Assembly: GCA_944322345.1 (NCBI GenBank) | Contig: CALUOO010000006.1 | Coordinates: 109,809-173,808 of the forward strand | Length of the DNA: 64,000 bases | Reading direction: 5' to 3' | DNA from: an uncultured Bacteroides sp. | GTDB taxonomy: Bacteria > Bacteroidota > Bacteroidia > Bacteroidales > Bacteroidaceae | Part shown: piece after piece, positions 25,357 through 35,018 of the stretch | How positions within the stretch are numbered: position 1 is the first letter of the stretch | How the letters are laid out: each line of letters begins with the position of its first letter | Notes under the pieces: model-generated | Told to the model about the DNA's origin: nothing | Databases searched by the model: none | What the model saw: the letters and a program-made list of their open reading frames with translations, nothing else | Position numbers and translations under genes: made by a program

Positions 25357-26475
25357 TCATTTACACAGCTTGGATACCTCCTGCTCCAAAGCCTCACCGC
25401 GAGCATTGGTAGAAACAATCTTACCATCTTTGTCGAGCAAGAACATGGCAGGAACGCCCGAAACCTGATAAAGCTTTGCCACCGGGCATTTCCATCCCTG
25501 CAAAGAAGATACATGCAGCCAGTTCAGCTGATGTTTTTCAATAGCCTTCACCCAAGCATCCTTCTTTTCGTCAATTGATACAGACAGCACTTCAAATCCT
25601 TTATCGTGATACTTCTCGTACACTTTGCGAATATTGGGTGCCTCACGCAGACAAGGGCCACACCATGATGCCCAGAAATCAATAAGTACACATTTTCCAC
25701 GGAGAGAAGAAAGCTTGAGAGGTTTCCCTTCCGGATCGTTCAGTGTGAAATCCGGAGCAGTCTGACCTACTCCTATCGCCAGCATACCTTCAATAGTTTT
25801 CTCCAACTCCTGCCCCAGTGTGGATTTCTTCACCCTGTCACTCAGTGTAGCATACCGTTTCTGAATCTCTGCAGCAGGCAACTCTTTTGCATAGAAGTCT
25901 TTCAGGATCAATGCGCTGACATAGCTGTCGGTATTATTGTCGACAATGCTGTCGAAGACACTCTTAGTATGTTGTTTGGCAGTGGTAAACATATAAGTGA
26001 TACTGTCTGCCAACGCCTTGTTCTCAGGAGCATTGACATCCTTTCCCTTTCCAATAAAAGAGATAGCCATCATTGTCATCATCTCTTGTGCCAGCGTATT
26101 GTTCATCTTCACCAGCAACTGCTGATCCTTGCTTCCGCTGATCCGTATTTTCTGCATCGGAAGAGCCACTCCATTAAAATCCTTTTTTTCCGTCGTACAA
26201 ACAGCCTTTACAGGATTTTCTTCCAATAAGAACAACTGCTTGCTCTTTCCAACAAAAAGGTACATCTGCTTCACAGCAGGCAATTTGTTTTCCAGTCGAA
26301 ATGCTCCGCCGCTCACCGTTGTCGAATCAATCATTTGTATATCCTTGCTGCTCTTTGCCTCACCGATATACACTTTCTGCCCATCCATTCCGGTGGCAGT
26401 TCCTTCTATCAAATAGTTTTGGGCTGTTGCCTGACAAGCAAATGCCAGCATTCCCATCCATAAAAACTTCTTCAT
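25357..26475 (-). CDS. TlpA/ResA-like thiol:disulfide oxidoreductase with DUF4369 domain
   Basis: This 372-residue exported protein has the signal MKKFLWMGMLAFACQATAQ. The N-terminal domain (20-120, IEGTATGMDGQKVYIGEAKS) is of the DUF4369 type. The C-terminal AhpC/TSA-like thioredoxin domain (about 235-372) has the active site FWASWCGPCLREAPNIRKVY near residue 270 and the cis-proline strand QVSGVPAMFLLDKDGKIV. Proteins of this design reduce or isomerise disulfides in the Bacteroidetes periplasm. It lies between the two other thioredoxin-fold genes with 9-bp and 26-bp gaps, so cotranscription is likely. Confidence 0.9.
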   Translation of the reverse strand: MKKFLWMGMLAFACQATAQNYLIEGTATGMDGQKVYIGEAKSSKDIQMIDSTTVSGGAFRLENKLPAVKQMYLFVGKSKQLFLLEENPVKAVCTTEKKDFNGVALPMQKIRISGSKDQQLLVKMNNTLAQEMMTMMAISFIGKGKDVNAPENKALADSITYMFTTAKQHTKSVFDSIVDNNTDSYVSALILKDFYAKELPAAEIQKRYATLSDRVKKSTLGQELEKTIEGMLAIGVGQTAPDFTLNDPEGKPLKLSSLRGKCVLIDFWASWCGPCLREAPNIRKVYEKYHDKGFEVLSVSIDEKKDAWVKAIEKHQLNWLHVSSLQGWKCPVAKLYQVSGVPAMFLLDKDGKIVSTNARGEALEQEVSKLCK

Positions 26476-26484
26476 AATCTTCTG

Positions 26485-27729
26485 TTACTTTTGAAAAAAC
26501 TCTTTATATTTTTCCCTTGCTTCCTGTTCTTTTTTCTGATAAAGATCAAGCATTTCCTTCGCCTCTTTCTTATTTCCCAAACGCTGGTGCAGCTCAGCTA
26601 ATGTCTTATAGGTACGGAAAGAGAAGTCTTTGTTCTTTTCTCCCTGCATAGAATTGTTTAATGTCTGCAAGAAACTCTTCATCAGTTTCTTCTCGTCAGT
26701 CTTCGACATCATATACTTGATGTAGTCATCGAGTTTAAAGCTGTAAAAGCCTGTAATACCCATCTCGGTAGCTTCTTTGATAATTCTCCATGCCTCCGGA
26801 TAATTTTCTTCCAGCAGCAGGTGATGGATGCGCAGCTTTATTTTAGCCTCGTTGATGCCCTGCAAATCGAGAGTAGTCATATATTTTACAATCTTCTGCT
26901 CCATCACTGTATCCGAGAACAAAGGTTGCGGTAATTCATTCTCATCAAACTTAAAGTTAACAATCTTACCCAATTCCCGATCTAAAGCATATCCCAACTG
27001 GCGGTCGATCTTATAACGGTCTCTATGCAATCTATAATAATATCGGCTGGCATTCTGCACCAGATAGTCAAAAGCCGGTGAGTTTACATCTTTGATGTAT
27101 TCACCCAGCACATTCCAGACTTCATCTTTATCCAGTTCCTTCAGATCCATCCGATTCAGATAGTCTTCTGCAACAACTGTCACACTGTCTTTGAGAAATG
27201 CAGCATTCAGCACATCAATATAATCCTTGATAAAATCAAAGCTACGTTCTCCTTCCTGATATTTCTTGCTCATCGTAAACAAGTCCTTACCTTCCGATGC
27301 CTTTTTGATTCCTTCAATCAGTTTATCAGGTTCGTGATATCCGGCCATCTGCTGCAAGACGTTACCATCTTTGTCGATGAGTAGCAAAGTAGGAAAACCA
27401 ATAATATATTTCTTATACTTCTCGTACAACATCTTTCCGTCTCCTTTTTCCATATCATACTGGACATTAATGAAACGGGGATTAAAAAAGTCTCCCACTT
27501 TTTCCTGCGGAAAGACCTCCTTTGCCAGTGCCTTACAAGGGCCACACCACACAGTATAGCAGTCCATAAAAATCATCTTATTCTGCTGTCGGGCAAGCTC
27601 AAGAATCTTTTCCCAACTTTCGTTTTTATAGAACCGGATTCCCTTGTCCGTTCCGTTTTCTTGTGCTGTCACCGTAACAGTTAGTCCCCACAATAACAGA
27701 CCTGTAATAAAAAAGAATAGTTTCTTCAT
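26485..27729 (-). CDS. Exported thioredoxin-fold protein
   Basis: This 414-residue protein has the signal peptide MKKLFFFITGLLLWGLTVTVTAQ. A thioredoxin fold (about 35-150) has site YTVWCGPCKALAKEVF near residue 61 and IIGFPTLLLIDKDG. A long helical region (180-414) ends in KEAKEMLDLYQKKEQEAREK, resembling TPR-like helices. It is organised like the 462-residue protein two genes downstream and may be a diverged duplicate. A 144-bp gap separates it from the lipoprotein gene upstream. Confidence 0.85.
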   Translation of the reverse strand: MKKLFFFITGLLLWGLTVTVTAQENGTDKGIRFYKNESWEKILELARQQNKMIFMDCYTVWCGPCKALAKEVFPQEKVGDFFNPRFINVQYDMEKGDGKMLYEKYKKYIIGFPTLLLIDKDGNVLQQMAGYHEPDKLIEGIKKASEGKDLFTMSKKYQEGERSFDFIKDYIDVLNAAFLKDSVTVVAEDYLNRMDLKELDKDEVWNVLGEYIKDVNSPAFDYLVQNASRYYYRLHRDRYKIDRQLGYALDRELGKIVNFKFDENELPQPLFSDTVMEQKIVKYMTTLDLQGINEAKIKLRIHHLLLEENYPEAWRIIKEATEMGITGFYSFKLDDYIKYMMSKTDEKKLMKSFLQTLNNSMQGEKNKDFSFRTYKTLAELHQRLGNKKEAKEMLDLYQKKEQEAREKYKEFFQK

Positions 27730-27873
27730 TGTTTTCGCCTTTTCAATTTTATAGTGAATTAATAAAGCCGATTACTTCCGTACACCTTTAAGGCTGTAAC
27801 AACCCCAAATGCACCGGAAGGAACCGACTTTTGATTTAAACGCCTTGTATCAATTCCTTCTTCAGCTTACCAA

Positions 27874-28902
27874 TTATTTATCTCTACTTTCATCATAGCT
27901 GAAGTCTTCCAACGTAACTTTGTCATCCGGGAAATTGGCATTTTGAGTTGCGATAAGATCTTCTCCTTGATATTCTTTGTAATACTCAATAAGCAATCCT
28001 CCACGCTTAGCCATTCTCCAATAATACTGAGTACGTTCGCGAATATAGCTACCCGGTTGTTTGGTAATGAATGACAAATAATCACCGTAATCGGTAGCCT
28101 CATCAGGAACATATGTAGGAGCAGTTCCTGCTTTTTTTGCCACGCTTGTTACATAACCAAGAACACAGGCTTGGTGTCTATACTTATCAAAAGTATCAAC
28201 ATCTCCGGTTTCCTCATTTTTTGGTATAAAATCTGGTATATTATTCCATTCTTCTTCCTCTTCTATAGCCTCATTTTCAGGCATAATAACCATATCTATA
28301 TTACACTTTTCTCTGCTATTAATGAATTTCTCGGGTTTAGGATTCAATGCATTATAAGAAAGTTTGATGAACATTCCACTTAAACCGGTTTCAAAAGTTG
28401 TCTCATCATATGGCGTATCTTCCTTACTTAAATATCCGATAATAAGTGCATCCTGTTCGTTATGCAATACATTCAGATAAGTACTGTTCTTATCATTCTT
28501 TTCATGAAACTCCTTAGTAAAGTAAATACGATATGGCAGTACTTTCTTTAACGTTTTCTCGTCACCGGCCGTAATCAAATAATCATTAACATATCGTACC
28601 ATTGTCTCTAAAGCAATAGAATCTTCTTTTTGAGATACATCTAAGCATTCATAATAACTATTGATCTTACCAGCCCATAGCCATCTGAAATCTTTTTCCT
28701 CAAAGCTATAAAGCGCTGCACAATTATACTTTTTATACCATTCGGCTATGATTGTGTCTGCATGAATTGATTCCTTTGTCAAGTTCAACAGATAATCGTA
28801 TTCTGGCGTTATATCAATCTTCGGTTCAATCTCATCTTCCGAACATGATCCGAAACATAATCCACATGCAAGCAACACACTATATATTATCTTTGATTTC
28901 AT
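27874..28902 (-). CDS. SusD-linked lipoprotein, possibly a degenerate zinc-metallohydrolase-type member
   Basis: This 342-residue lipoprotein has the signal MKSKIIYSVLLACGLCFGSC followed by SEDEIEP, an acidic surface-export type context. The pattern TPEYDYLLNLTKES..TIIAEWYKKYNCAALYSFE and the late YGDYLSFITKQPG..IEYYKEY resemble the lipoproteins often found after SusCD pairs as substrate-import-associated zinc metallohydrolases. I see no HExxH motif in it, so if it belongs there it has lost the catalytic site. This assignment is tentative. It follows susD by 18 bp and is clearly in the same operon. Confidence 0.6.
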   Translation of the reverse strand: MKSKIIYSVLLACGLCFGSCSEDEIEPKIDITPEYDYLLNLTKESIHADTIIAEWYKKYNCAALYSFEEKDFRWLWAGKINSYYECLDVSQKEDSIALETMVRYVNDYLITAGDEKTLKKVLPYRIYFTKEFHEKNDKNSTYLNVLHNEQDALIIGYLSKEDTPYDETTFETGLSGMFIKLSYNALNPKPEKFINSREKCNIDMVIMPENEAIEEEEEWNNIPDFIPKNEETGDVDTFDKYRHQACVLGYVTSVAKKAGTAPTYVPDEATDYGDYLSFITKQPGSYIRERTQYYWRMAKRGGLLIEYYKEYQGEDLIATQNANFPDDKVTLEDFSYDESRDK

Positions 28903-28920
28903 AACAATACATTTTAACGG

Positions 28921-30471
28921 TTATTGCGGTTTAATATCTCTTCTAGGATAATCTTCTATCTCCGTATTATATCCTGTTTCACTAGTCGGCAAAGCAAGAG
29001 TATAGTTACGGTCTTTTTCTTCCAAGACATAAGTTTCTACAGGGGCACCTGTTCCAGAAATAAACTTGTGCTCAATACGCGGCATTCCCTGACGACGTAA
29101 ATCCGTCCAGCGATGAGTCTCATCAAAACATAACTCCCGTCGTCTTTCTTCCCATGCAAACTTCAACAAATCCTCACTGGTTGCAAAATCTGCTTTTGTC
29201 AAAGCCTTATAACTTTCAGATGCAAAACGTGCTATACGCAACTCATTGAGCAGATCGATAGCTTTCCCTAAATTAGCATCTCCGCCTTTCCGAATGTATC
29301 CCTCTGCCAGATTAAGTAAAAGTTCTGCCCAGCGGAAAGCTTGTCCATCCGTTGTCTTAGCATTAAGTGTAAAATATTTAGCAATTACATGTAAATATCT
29401 GGTAGGAGGCAAAAAACTATACTTAGCATAATCCTGCATAAAGAATGCATACTTCCGATTATCTCCTTCTTCATAAATATTGAACAGATCATCCGGATCT
29501 TCCTGAGAAACAGTAAACATCGGTCCTGCAAAACTTTCTGCAGTTATCATCATATATTTATGAGTTCCCAACATAACCGATGCATCTCCACCAAAGTTGA
29601 AAATAATTTCCTCATTATCCGAACTGATAAAACTATACCTAGTCTCACTATCATTGGATTGAACCAAATCTTCTGCAGTTTTATCACTCAAATCACAAAG
29701 CACAACTCCCTTTTTATAGAGTTCTTCTCCATACTTAATAACATCATCCCAGTTCTCCATAAATAATGCCACCCGAGTCTTAAGGAGTAAAGCAGCCTTT
29801 TCTGAAACAAGATATTTGTTCTCTGCTTCAGAACTCTGGCTATAAAGTTCCAAAGCACGGTCCAAATCCTGATTGATCTGTTCGTAAACCTTCGCCACAG
29901 TAGAACGTGTGAAGTGCTCACGAGTCACTTCGCTATCCAGACGAACGGCGACACCCATATCCTTGTCGGCTGTCTCCTTATTATAAGGCAGACCATACCA
30001 GTTGACCAGGCAGAAATAGTTGAATGCACGCAACGCGTAAGCTTGAGCCACACAATAATTGCGTTTAGAGTCGTCCCCCAGCATAGTAGCTTCGTTCTCT
30101 ATAATCGTATTACATGCCAGAATATTTTTATAACGGTTATTATAGGAATTGGCATAATCGTTGATATAATACTCCACATCATATGCCCACAAATAAGCTC
30201 CTCTTCCGGTGGGAATACTATTGGTATCATATCCATCATCCGGATTGTCAGATAAACCGTTCATCACAGTCACATCATCAGTCATCAAATCTATAAATGC
30301 TACATCGCTTGAAAAAGTATGAGGATATCCTTCGCCAAACAATACAGCCTGAAACTCATCCACTTTCTTCGGGATTAACAAATCTCCTGAATCTTCTTTC
30401 AGATAATCAGAACAGGAAGTCATTGCAGCTGTCAGCAACAAACATCCTACAGTATATAAATTGAATTTCAT
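28921..30471 (-). CDS. SusD/RagB-family outer-membrane lipoprotein
   Basis: A 516-residue surface lipoprotein that forms the lid of a SusC-type transporter and helps bind the ligand. The signal MKFNLYTVGCLLLTAAMTSC is followed by SDYLKEDSGD and KKVDEFQAVLFG. Helical TPR-like segments include NIIENEATMLGDDSKRNYC, AYALRAFNYFCLVNWYGLPY and WAELLLNLAEGYIRKGG. The C-terminal KFAWEERRRELCFDETHRWTDLRRQGMPR is the family hallmark. It follows its susC partner by 27 bp. Confidence 0.94.
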   Translation of the reverse strand: MKFNLYTVGCLLLTAAMTSCSDYLKEDSGDLLIPKKVDEFQAVLFGEGYPHTFSSDVAFIDLMTDDVTVMNGLSDNPDDGYDTNSIPTGRGAYLWAYDVEYYINDYANSYNNRYKNILACNTIIENEATMLGDDSKRNYCVAQAYALRAFNYFCLVNWYGLPYNKETADKDMGVAVRLDSEVTREHFTRSTVAKVYEQINQDLDRALELYSQSSEAENKYLVSEKAALLLKTRVALFMENWDDVIKYGEELYKKGVVLCDLSDKTAEDLVQSNDSETRYSFISSDNEEIIFNFGGDASVMLGTHKYMMITAESFAGPMFTVSQEDPDDLFNIYEEGDNRKYAFFMQDYAKYSFLPPTRYLHVIAKYFTLNAKTTDGQAFRWAELLLNLAEGYIRKGGDANLGKAIDLLNELRIARFASESYKALTKADFATSEDLLKFAWEERRRELCFDETHRWTDLRRQGMPRIEHKFISGTGAPVETYVLEEKDRNYTLALPTSETGYNTEIEDYPRRDIKPQ

Positions 30472-30498
30472 ATCACGCCTTTCTTTTTTAGATTAATA

Positions 30499-33400
30499 TC
30501 AGAATGAAATAGTAGCTCCCAACGAATAGCTTGGCATCAACGGCATGTTGGCACTGACTGTTTCCGGATCAACTCCGTTCCATTCCTTAGCAGCCCACGT
30601 TTTCAGATTGCTGGCCTGCAAGCGTAATGTAACAGAAGATATATTGCAACGTTTCAGCCAGTCGGTCGGCAGACGATAGCTTAACATCAGCGAACGCAAG
30701 CGTAAGAAATCACTTTTTGCCACTCTGATGTCACTCAGATCATACATAGAAGACATCCTTACATCAACTGATGTTCCTTTCATATCATACAATGCCAGCA
30801 TCTCTTCAGGAAATCCGTCAGAAACATTTCCATCATAGAGTGCCGGGAAATTGGTATGTTTTTCATCTCCCGGTTTTTTCCAACGGTTGATGAAATCACG
30901 TGGAAGATTGGATTCCGGATTGAATGCCTGATTGGCATCTCCATAAACACTCGGCAAACGTTTGACGCCTCCAAACTGATAACTGAATCCGATAGAAAGT
31001 GTCAGATTCTTCCGGAATGTGAAACGGGTATCAAATCCTCCGGATACATCCGGATAGATACTGCCGGAAGGGACCAGAACTAATGCCTGATAATCGCCTT
31101 CATATACCTTACGTCCATCCTTTGCCAAGAACATTGGATAACCGGTTTCCGGATTCAATCCCTCGAACTTAAAGGAATAAATCGTTCCCAATGGCTGGCC
31201 AACCGCAGCAACCTCACCTCTTATCATTGCCTGAGCTGTTTCAATTTCACTCAGTCCGGCATCATGGGCATAGCGTATTTCGTTTGTATTATGACTAAAA
31301 TTGAATGAGAAATTCCACTCATAGTCTTTCATACGGATAAGGTCTGCACTAATACTTCCTTCAAAACCTTTATTAATCGCTTTTCCGGAATTCATATACA
31401 TATAAGTACGCCCTGTAACAGGAGATACACGCATGTCGGTAATCAGGTCGGAAGTATTCTTCCGGTAATAATCAAGCGTAATATTCAGACGGCGGTCTAG
31501 CAAATTAATATCTGCTCCAATGTTATAACTACGGGTCTTTTCCCAACGGAGATCCGGATTAGGCAGACGATAAATGCTTCCGTTACGAATTCCAGACTGA
31601 TCATCTATCTCGCCCATCTTCACAATCAGATTAGGAGTAGCATCATCGTGAATATTTCCTTGAATACCATACGATCCACGAATAGAGAGATGATCGACAA
31701 AGTCAATGTTCTCCATAAACTTCTCATTGGAGATGATCCATTTTCCGGCAAATGACCAGGTAGGAAGCCAACGGTATTTAGGATTACTTCCAAACTTGTT
31801 GGATCCGTCTGAACGGACATTGGCATTCAACACATAGCGGTTATCGTAAGTGTAGCTTGCCGACCCGATATAAGAAGCAACCTGAGTAACTGCATCTGTA
31901 ATGCTAGGAGCAAACAACCCATTACGAACTTTAGTCATATAGGCATCGGTATATACCGGAGAGAAAGATTGACCATAGAGAGGATCCCATCCATAAGCAA
32001 AAGAGCTGAATCCTTCATATTTGTCAGAACGGATTTCAATACCGGCAAAGAGGTTTACATCGTGTTTGTCCTTGAAATTCTCGATATAGTTCAATGTATT
32101 CCGTACCGTATAAGTCCGGCTTGAAGTCTGACTATTCCGATAAGTTCCTCCTACAGGCAGTGAAGAACGCTGGTATTCGGCATCACCAGACTGGAAACTA
32201 CCATAATTATACTCACGGATATTAGCAACCTCTGTTGAGCGATCAGTAGCCCATGTATCCAATCTGTTCTCCGACCAATAGTAAGAGACAGTTCCAGTAT
32301 AGGTCAGCCCTCTGAACAAACGGGCATTCAGATTAAAGACTCCACCCATTTTATTCGTTTTGCTTCTCTTACCCGTCTGTTCAAGTTCATTCAATATATT
32401 AAAATTAATAGGCTCTACTCTTGTAACCTCGGAATAATAATAGTATTCATTATTTTCATCGTAAGGCGAGAAAGCTCTAGAAGTATTGTAAGCGTAGTTA
32501 TAAGGATTTACACTCTCCACATATCCGTCATTGGTCGAAGAACTGATATCCAGCTTTAATTCGGCATCGAATATCTTATTGATTTTGACAAACAGTTTAC
32601 CCAGTCCGGTGAAACGTTCACTTTCTGAAGTCAAACCGATACCGGGGCTTTTGTTGTAGCTCAAAGATGTATAGTAGTTCATACGGTCGGTACCACCACT
32701 TACAGATACATTATGATTCTGACTGACCGTAGTACGGAACAGTTCTTTAAACCAGTTGGTATTCATGGTCTCATATTTACGTACCAACTGTCCGAACTCA
32801 TCCTGACTGATCTGTTTGGACAACAGAAGCTGTAACGCGCCTTCGTAGCTCTCCTTCATCGGTACACGCGGATATTCCAGACGGGCATCATAGATCTCTT
32901 TCGACAGCTGTACGCGTTCCTGAGAGTTCATCATATTGAAGTCGCCATAGGTAGGACGGGTATTGATAGTCATAGATCCATCATACTGAACTACGGGGCG
33001 TCCTTCTTTTCCACGCTTGGTGGTTACAACAATGACACCATTTGCCGCTTTCACACCATAAATAGCGGTTGCCGAAGCATCTTTCAGAACGTTGATACTC
33101 TCAATATCCTGTGGGCTGATTCCTGCAATGCTATTACCTATCAGATAAGCAGCGTCCGGGCTATTCAGGTCGGATGCAGTAAATGGTACGGGATCGGTCA
33201 TGATTACTCCATCTACTACCCATACAGGGCTCTTGCTACCGTTGATTGTTGAGTTACCACGAATACGGATGGTCGGGGTGCTGCTAGGCTCACCGGACTG
33301 TATCATGACAGACATTCCCGGGATTTTACCCTGAAGCATCTGGTCGAGATTCATTGCAGCGGGTGTAAGCACATCTTCGGCCTTGACCGATACAATGGCA

Positions 33401-33870
33401 CTTGCCGACTCACGGCGACTCATCGTCTGATAACCCGTAATGACAACTTCATCCAACGCTTCGTTATCTTCTCTCAATACAATAGGTTCTACCTTATAAG
33501 AAGTTATGCCTTTCTTCAAGGAGATCTTAACAAAGTGAGTCTTCATTCCAAGATAGGAAACTATCAGCGTATATTCCCTTCCCGTCTTCAGGAACAACAT
33601 GTAATCTCCGTTTTCTTTTGTAGTGACCCCGCCGAACTTCTCACCTTCGGCAATGATATGAGCACCCGGTAACGGCTCTTTATTCAGGTCGGTCACCCTT
33701 CCCTCTACTTTACATAAATCGGCTTTTGCTAAAGCTGCATTCACTTTGTCACTCTGTTGTGCCAGTGCGCTTCCATAAAAAAGGAATAAAGCCACAGACA
33801 AGAAACATATCCGCAACACCGGATATTTGTCTTTCTTCCTTTTGGGGATCTGAGATTTAAAATTCTTCAT
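30499..33870 (-). CDS. SusC/RagA-family TonB-dependent transporter
   Basis: This 1123-residue outer-membrane transporter is powered by TonB. The signal peptide is long (1-38, FLSVALFLFYGSALAQ). A carboxypeptidase-regulatory-like beta domain (about 55-140, VEGRVTDLNKEPLPGAHI) precedes the plug (about 145-270), which has ALDEVVITGYQ as TonB-box region and INVLKDASATAIYGVKAANG, the SusC signature. The 22-strand barrel fills the rest and ends PSYSLGATISF. No STN domain is present, so no linked anti-sigma circuit is expected. With susD and three thioredoxin-fold genes downstream, the ligand is more likely a peptide, protein or thiol compound than a glycan, but this is inference. Confidence 0.94.
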   Translation of the reverse strand: MKNFKSQIPKRKKDKYPVLRICFLSVALFLFYGSALAQQSDKVNAALAKADLCKVEGRVTDLNKEPLPGAHIIAEGEKFGGVTTKENGDYMLFLKTGREYTLIVSYLGMKTHFVKISLKKGITSYKVEPIVLREDNEALDEVVITGYQTMSRRESASAIVSVKAEDVLTPAAMNLDQMLQGKIPGMSVMIQSGEPSSTPTIRIRGNSTINGSKSPVWVVDGVIMTDPVPFTASDLNSPDAAYLIGNSIAGISPQDIESINVLKDASATAIYGVKAANGVIVVTTKRGKEGRPVVQYDGSMTINTRPTYGDFNMMNSQERVQLSKEIYDARLEYPRVPMKESYEGALQLLLSKQISQDEFGQLVRKYETMNTNWFKELFRTTVSQNHNVSVSGGTDRMNYYTSLSYNKSPGIGLTSESERFTGLGKLFVKINKIFDAELKLDISSSTNDGYVESVNPYNYAYNTSRAFSPYDENNEYYYYSEVTRVEPINFNILNELEQTGKRSKTNKMGGVFNLNARLFRGLTYTGTVSYYWSENRLDTWATDRSTEVANIREYNYGSFQSGDAEYQRSSLPVGGTYRNSQTSSRTYTVRNTLNYIENFKDKHDVNLFAGIEIRSDKYEGFSSFAYGWDPLYGQSFSPVYTDAYMTKVRNGLFAPSITDAVTQVASYIGSASYTYDNRYVLNANVRSDGSNKFGSNPKYRWLPTWSFAGKWIISNEKFMENIDFVDHLSIRGSYGIQGNIHDDATPNLIVKMGEIDDQSGIRNGSIYRLPNPDLRWEKTRSYNIGADINLLDRRLNITLDYYRKNTSDLITDMRVSPVTGRTYMYMNSGKAINKGFEGSISADLIRMKDYEWNFSFNFSHNTNEIRYAHDAGLSEIETAQAMIRGEVAAVGQPLGTIYSFKFEGLNPETGYPMFLAKDGRKVYEGDYQALVLVPSGSIYPDVSGGFDTRFTFRKNLTLSIGFSYQFGGVKRLPSVYGDANQAFNPESNLPRDFINRWKKPGDEKHTNFPALYDGNVSDGFPEEMLALYDMKGTSVDVRMSSMYDLSDIRVAKSDFLRLRSLMLSYRLPTDWLKRCNISSVTLRLQASNLKTWAAKEWNGVDPETVSANMPLMPSYSLGATISF

Positions 33871-34271
33871 AACTACTTATTTAGTGTTTAACAAAGCCAA
33901 AAATTTTTAGAAAAACATTCTTTTTTCTTACAATTTATTCAGAAATCTTTCACTGACTTTCTGTTTAGAGTCATGTGTTTGTAACAAAATTACTATATTT
34001 TTTAAATATACTATACATTTAGATTATTTTTTTAATCCTACAATAATCGAAAGTCTATAAAATAAGCTAAACAACTTTCAATTGTCCACTCCCGATATAC
34101 ATTCAGCGAATGACAAATCGTAATATAAAAGCAAGCAGTCTATTGAAAAATGTAAGTTGCCACATTGGAAAAAATAGCCGATATACCGGAAAAGGACAGC
34201 AGGCAGAGCCCGGATAATTGTTTGAGCAATCATCCGGCCATCAAGACACTAAGAAGAGTAAGAAAAAACAG
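33871..34271 (-). promoter_or_regulatory. AT-rich upstream region of the susC operon
   Basis: This 400-bp gap holds no gene. On the minus strand TAATTTTG (33985-33992) is a -7 candidate about 115 bp ahead of the susC ATG, without a good -33. An imperfect hairpin near 34209-34236 (CCGGATAATTG/CAATCATCCGG) lies past the stop of the glycosyltransferase gene but lacks a T run. No regulator gene is adjacent. Confidence 0.4.
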
Positions 34272-35018
34272 CTATCGGACCATTGCCCTCAGCACAAACC
34301 AAGCATGGTAACACAGCGTGCTGACCAGTCCGTAATGACGTGACATGATGCGGAAACGTTCTTTCAGCGAGGCACGATGATGACGTGTAGTAAGCCCCTC
34401 CTCCAGATAGTCGATGACTGTCAGACGGGTGTAGTGGAACGACTGGGCTTTCTTCATGACGCGGATGCACCAGTCGAAGTCTGACGAATACCGGTAGGTC
34501 AGGTTGTAGGGAACGGCAAGCGAACGTTTGGCAAAAAATGCCTGATGACAGACCAGCATTCCCTGGCGGAAGCTCTTCCAGTTCAACTGATCGGGAGGCG
34601 ACAGACGCCGCATGCGAAGAAAATGTCCTTCGGCATCCACAATAGCTGTATTGCCATACATCACATCGGGCAGCTCCGTGCCGTGCAGTGTATGCACCAT
34701 CTGTTGCAGCGTATCGTCTTCGTGAAAACAGTCGCCCGCATTCAGGAAGCAGAGATAATCGCCCGTAGCGAGTGCCATTCCTTTGTTCATGGCGTCATAC
34801 AACCCCTTGTCAGGCTCGCTGACCACAGTATGTATCCGCGAGCGGTAACGGTCGACAATCGCCATTGTTCCGTCTGTCGAAGCACCGTCTACAATGATAT
34901 ACTCCACGTGATGGTAGGTCTGCGAGATAACGCTTTGGATGGTATCTTCCAATACGCCGGCAGCATTGTATGTGACGGTAATGACCGAAAACTTCGGCAT
35001 CGGACGGTTGTTATGCAT
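34272..35018 (-). CDS. Family 2 glycosyltransferase
   Basis: A 248-residue cytoplasmic GT-A enzyme. FSVITVTYNAAGVLEDTIQS opens the nucleotide-sugar fold. EYIIVDGASTDGTMAIV and ALATGDYLCFLNAGD carry the acidic substrate and metal positions, the latter with NAGD in place of the usual D-x-D. SSDFDWCIR is the later acidic motif. The start ATG overlaps the stop of the preceding glycosyltransferase gene; a second ATG six codons later (MPKFSVITV) is possible. It is the last gene of the glycan cluster. Confidence 0.87.
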   Translation of the reverse strand: MHNNRPMPKFSVITVTYNAAGVLEDTIQSVISQTYHHVEYIIVDGASTDGTMAIVDRYRSRIHTVVSEPDKGLYDAMNKGMALATGDYLCFLNAGDCFHEDDTLQQMVHTLHGTELPDVMYGNTAIVDAEGHFLRMRRLSPPDQLNWKSFRQGMLVCHQAFFAKRSLAVPYNLTYRYSSDFDWCIRVMKKAQSFHYTRLTVIDYLEEGLTTRHHRASLKERFRIMSRHYGLVSTLCYHAWFVLRAMVR

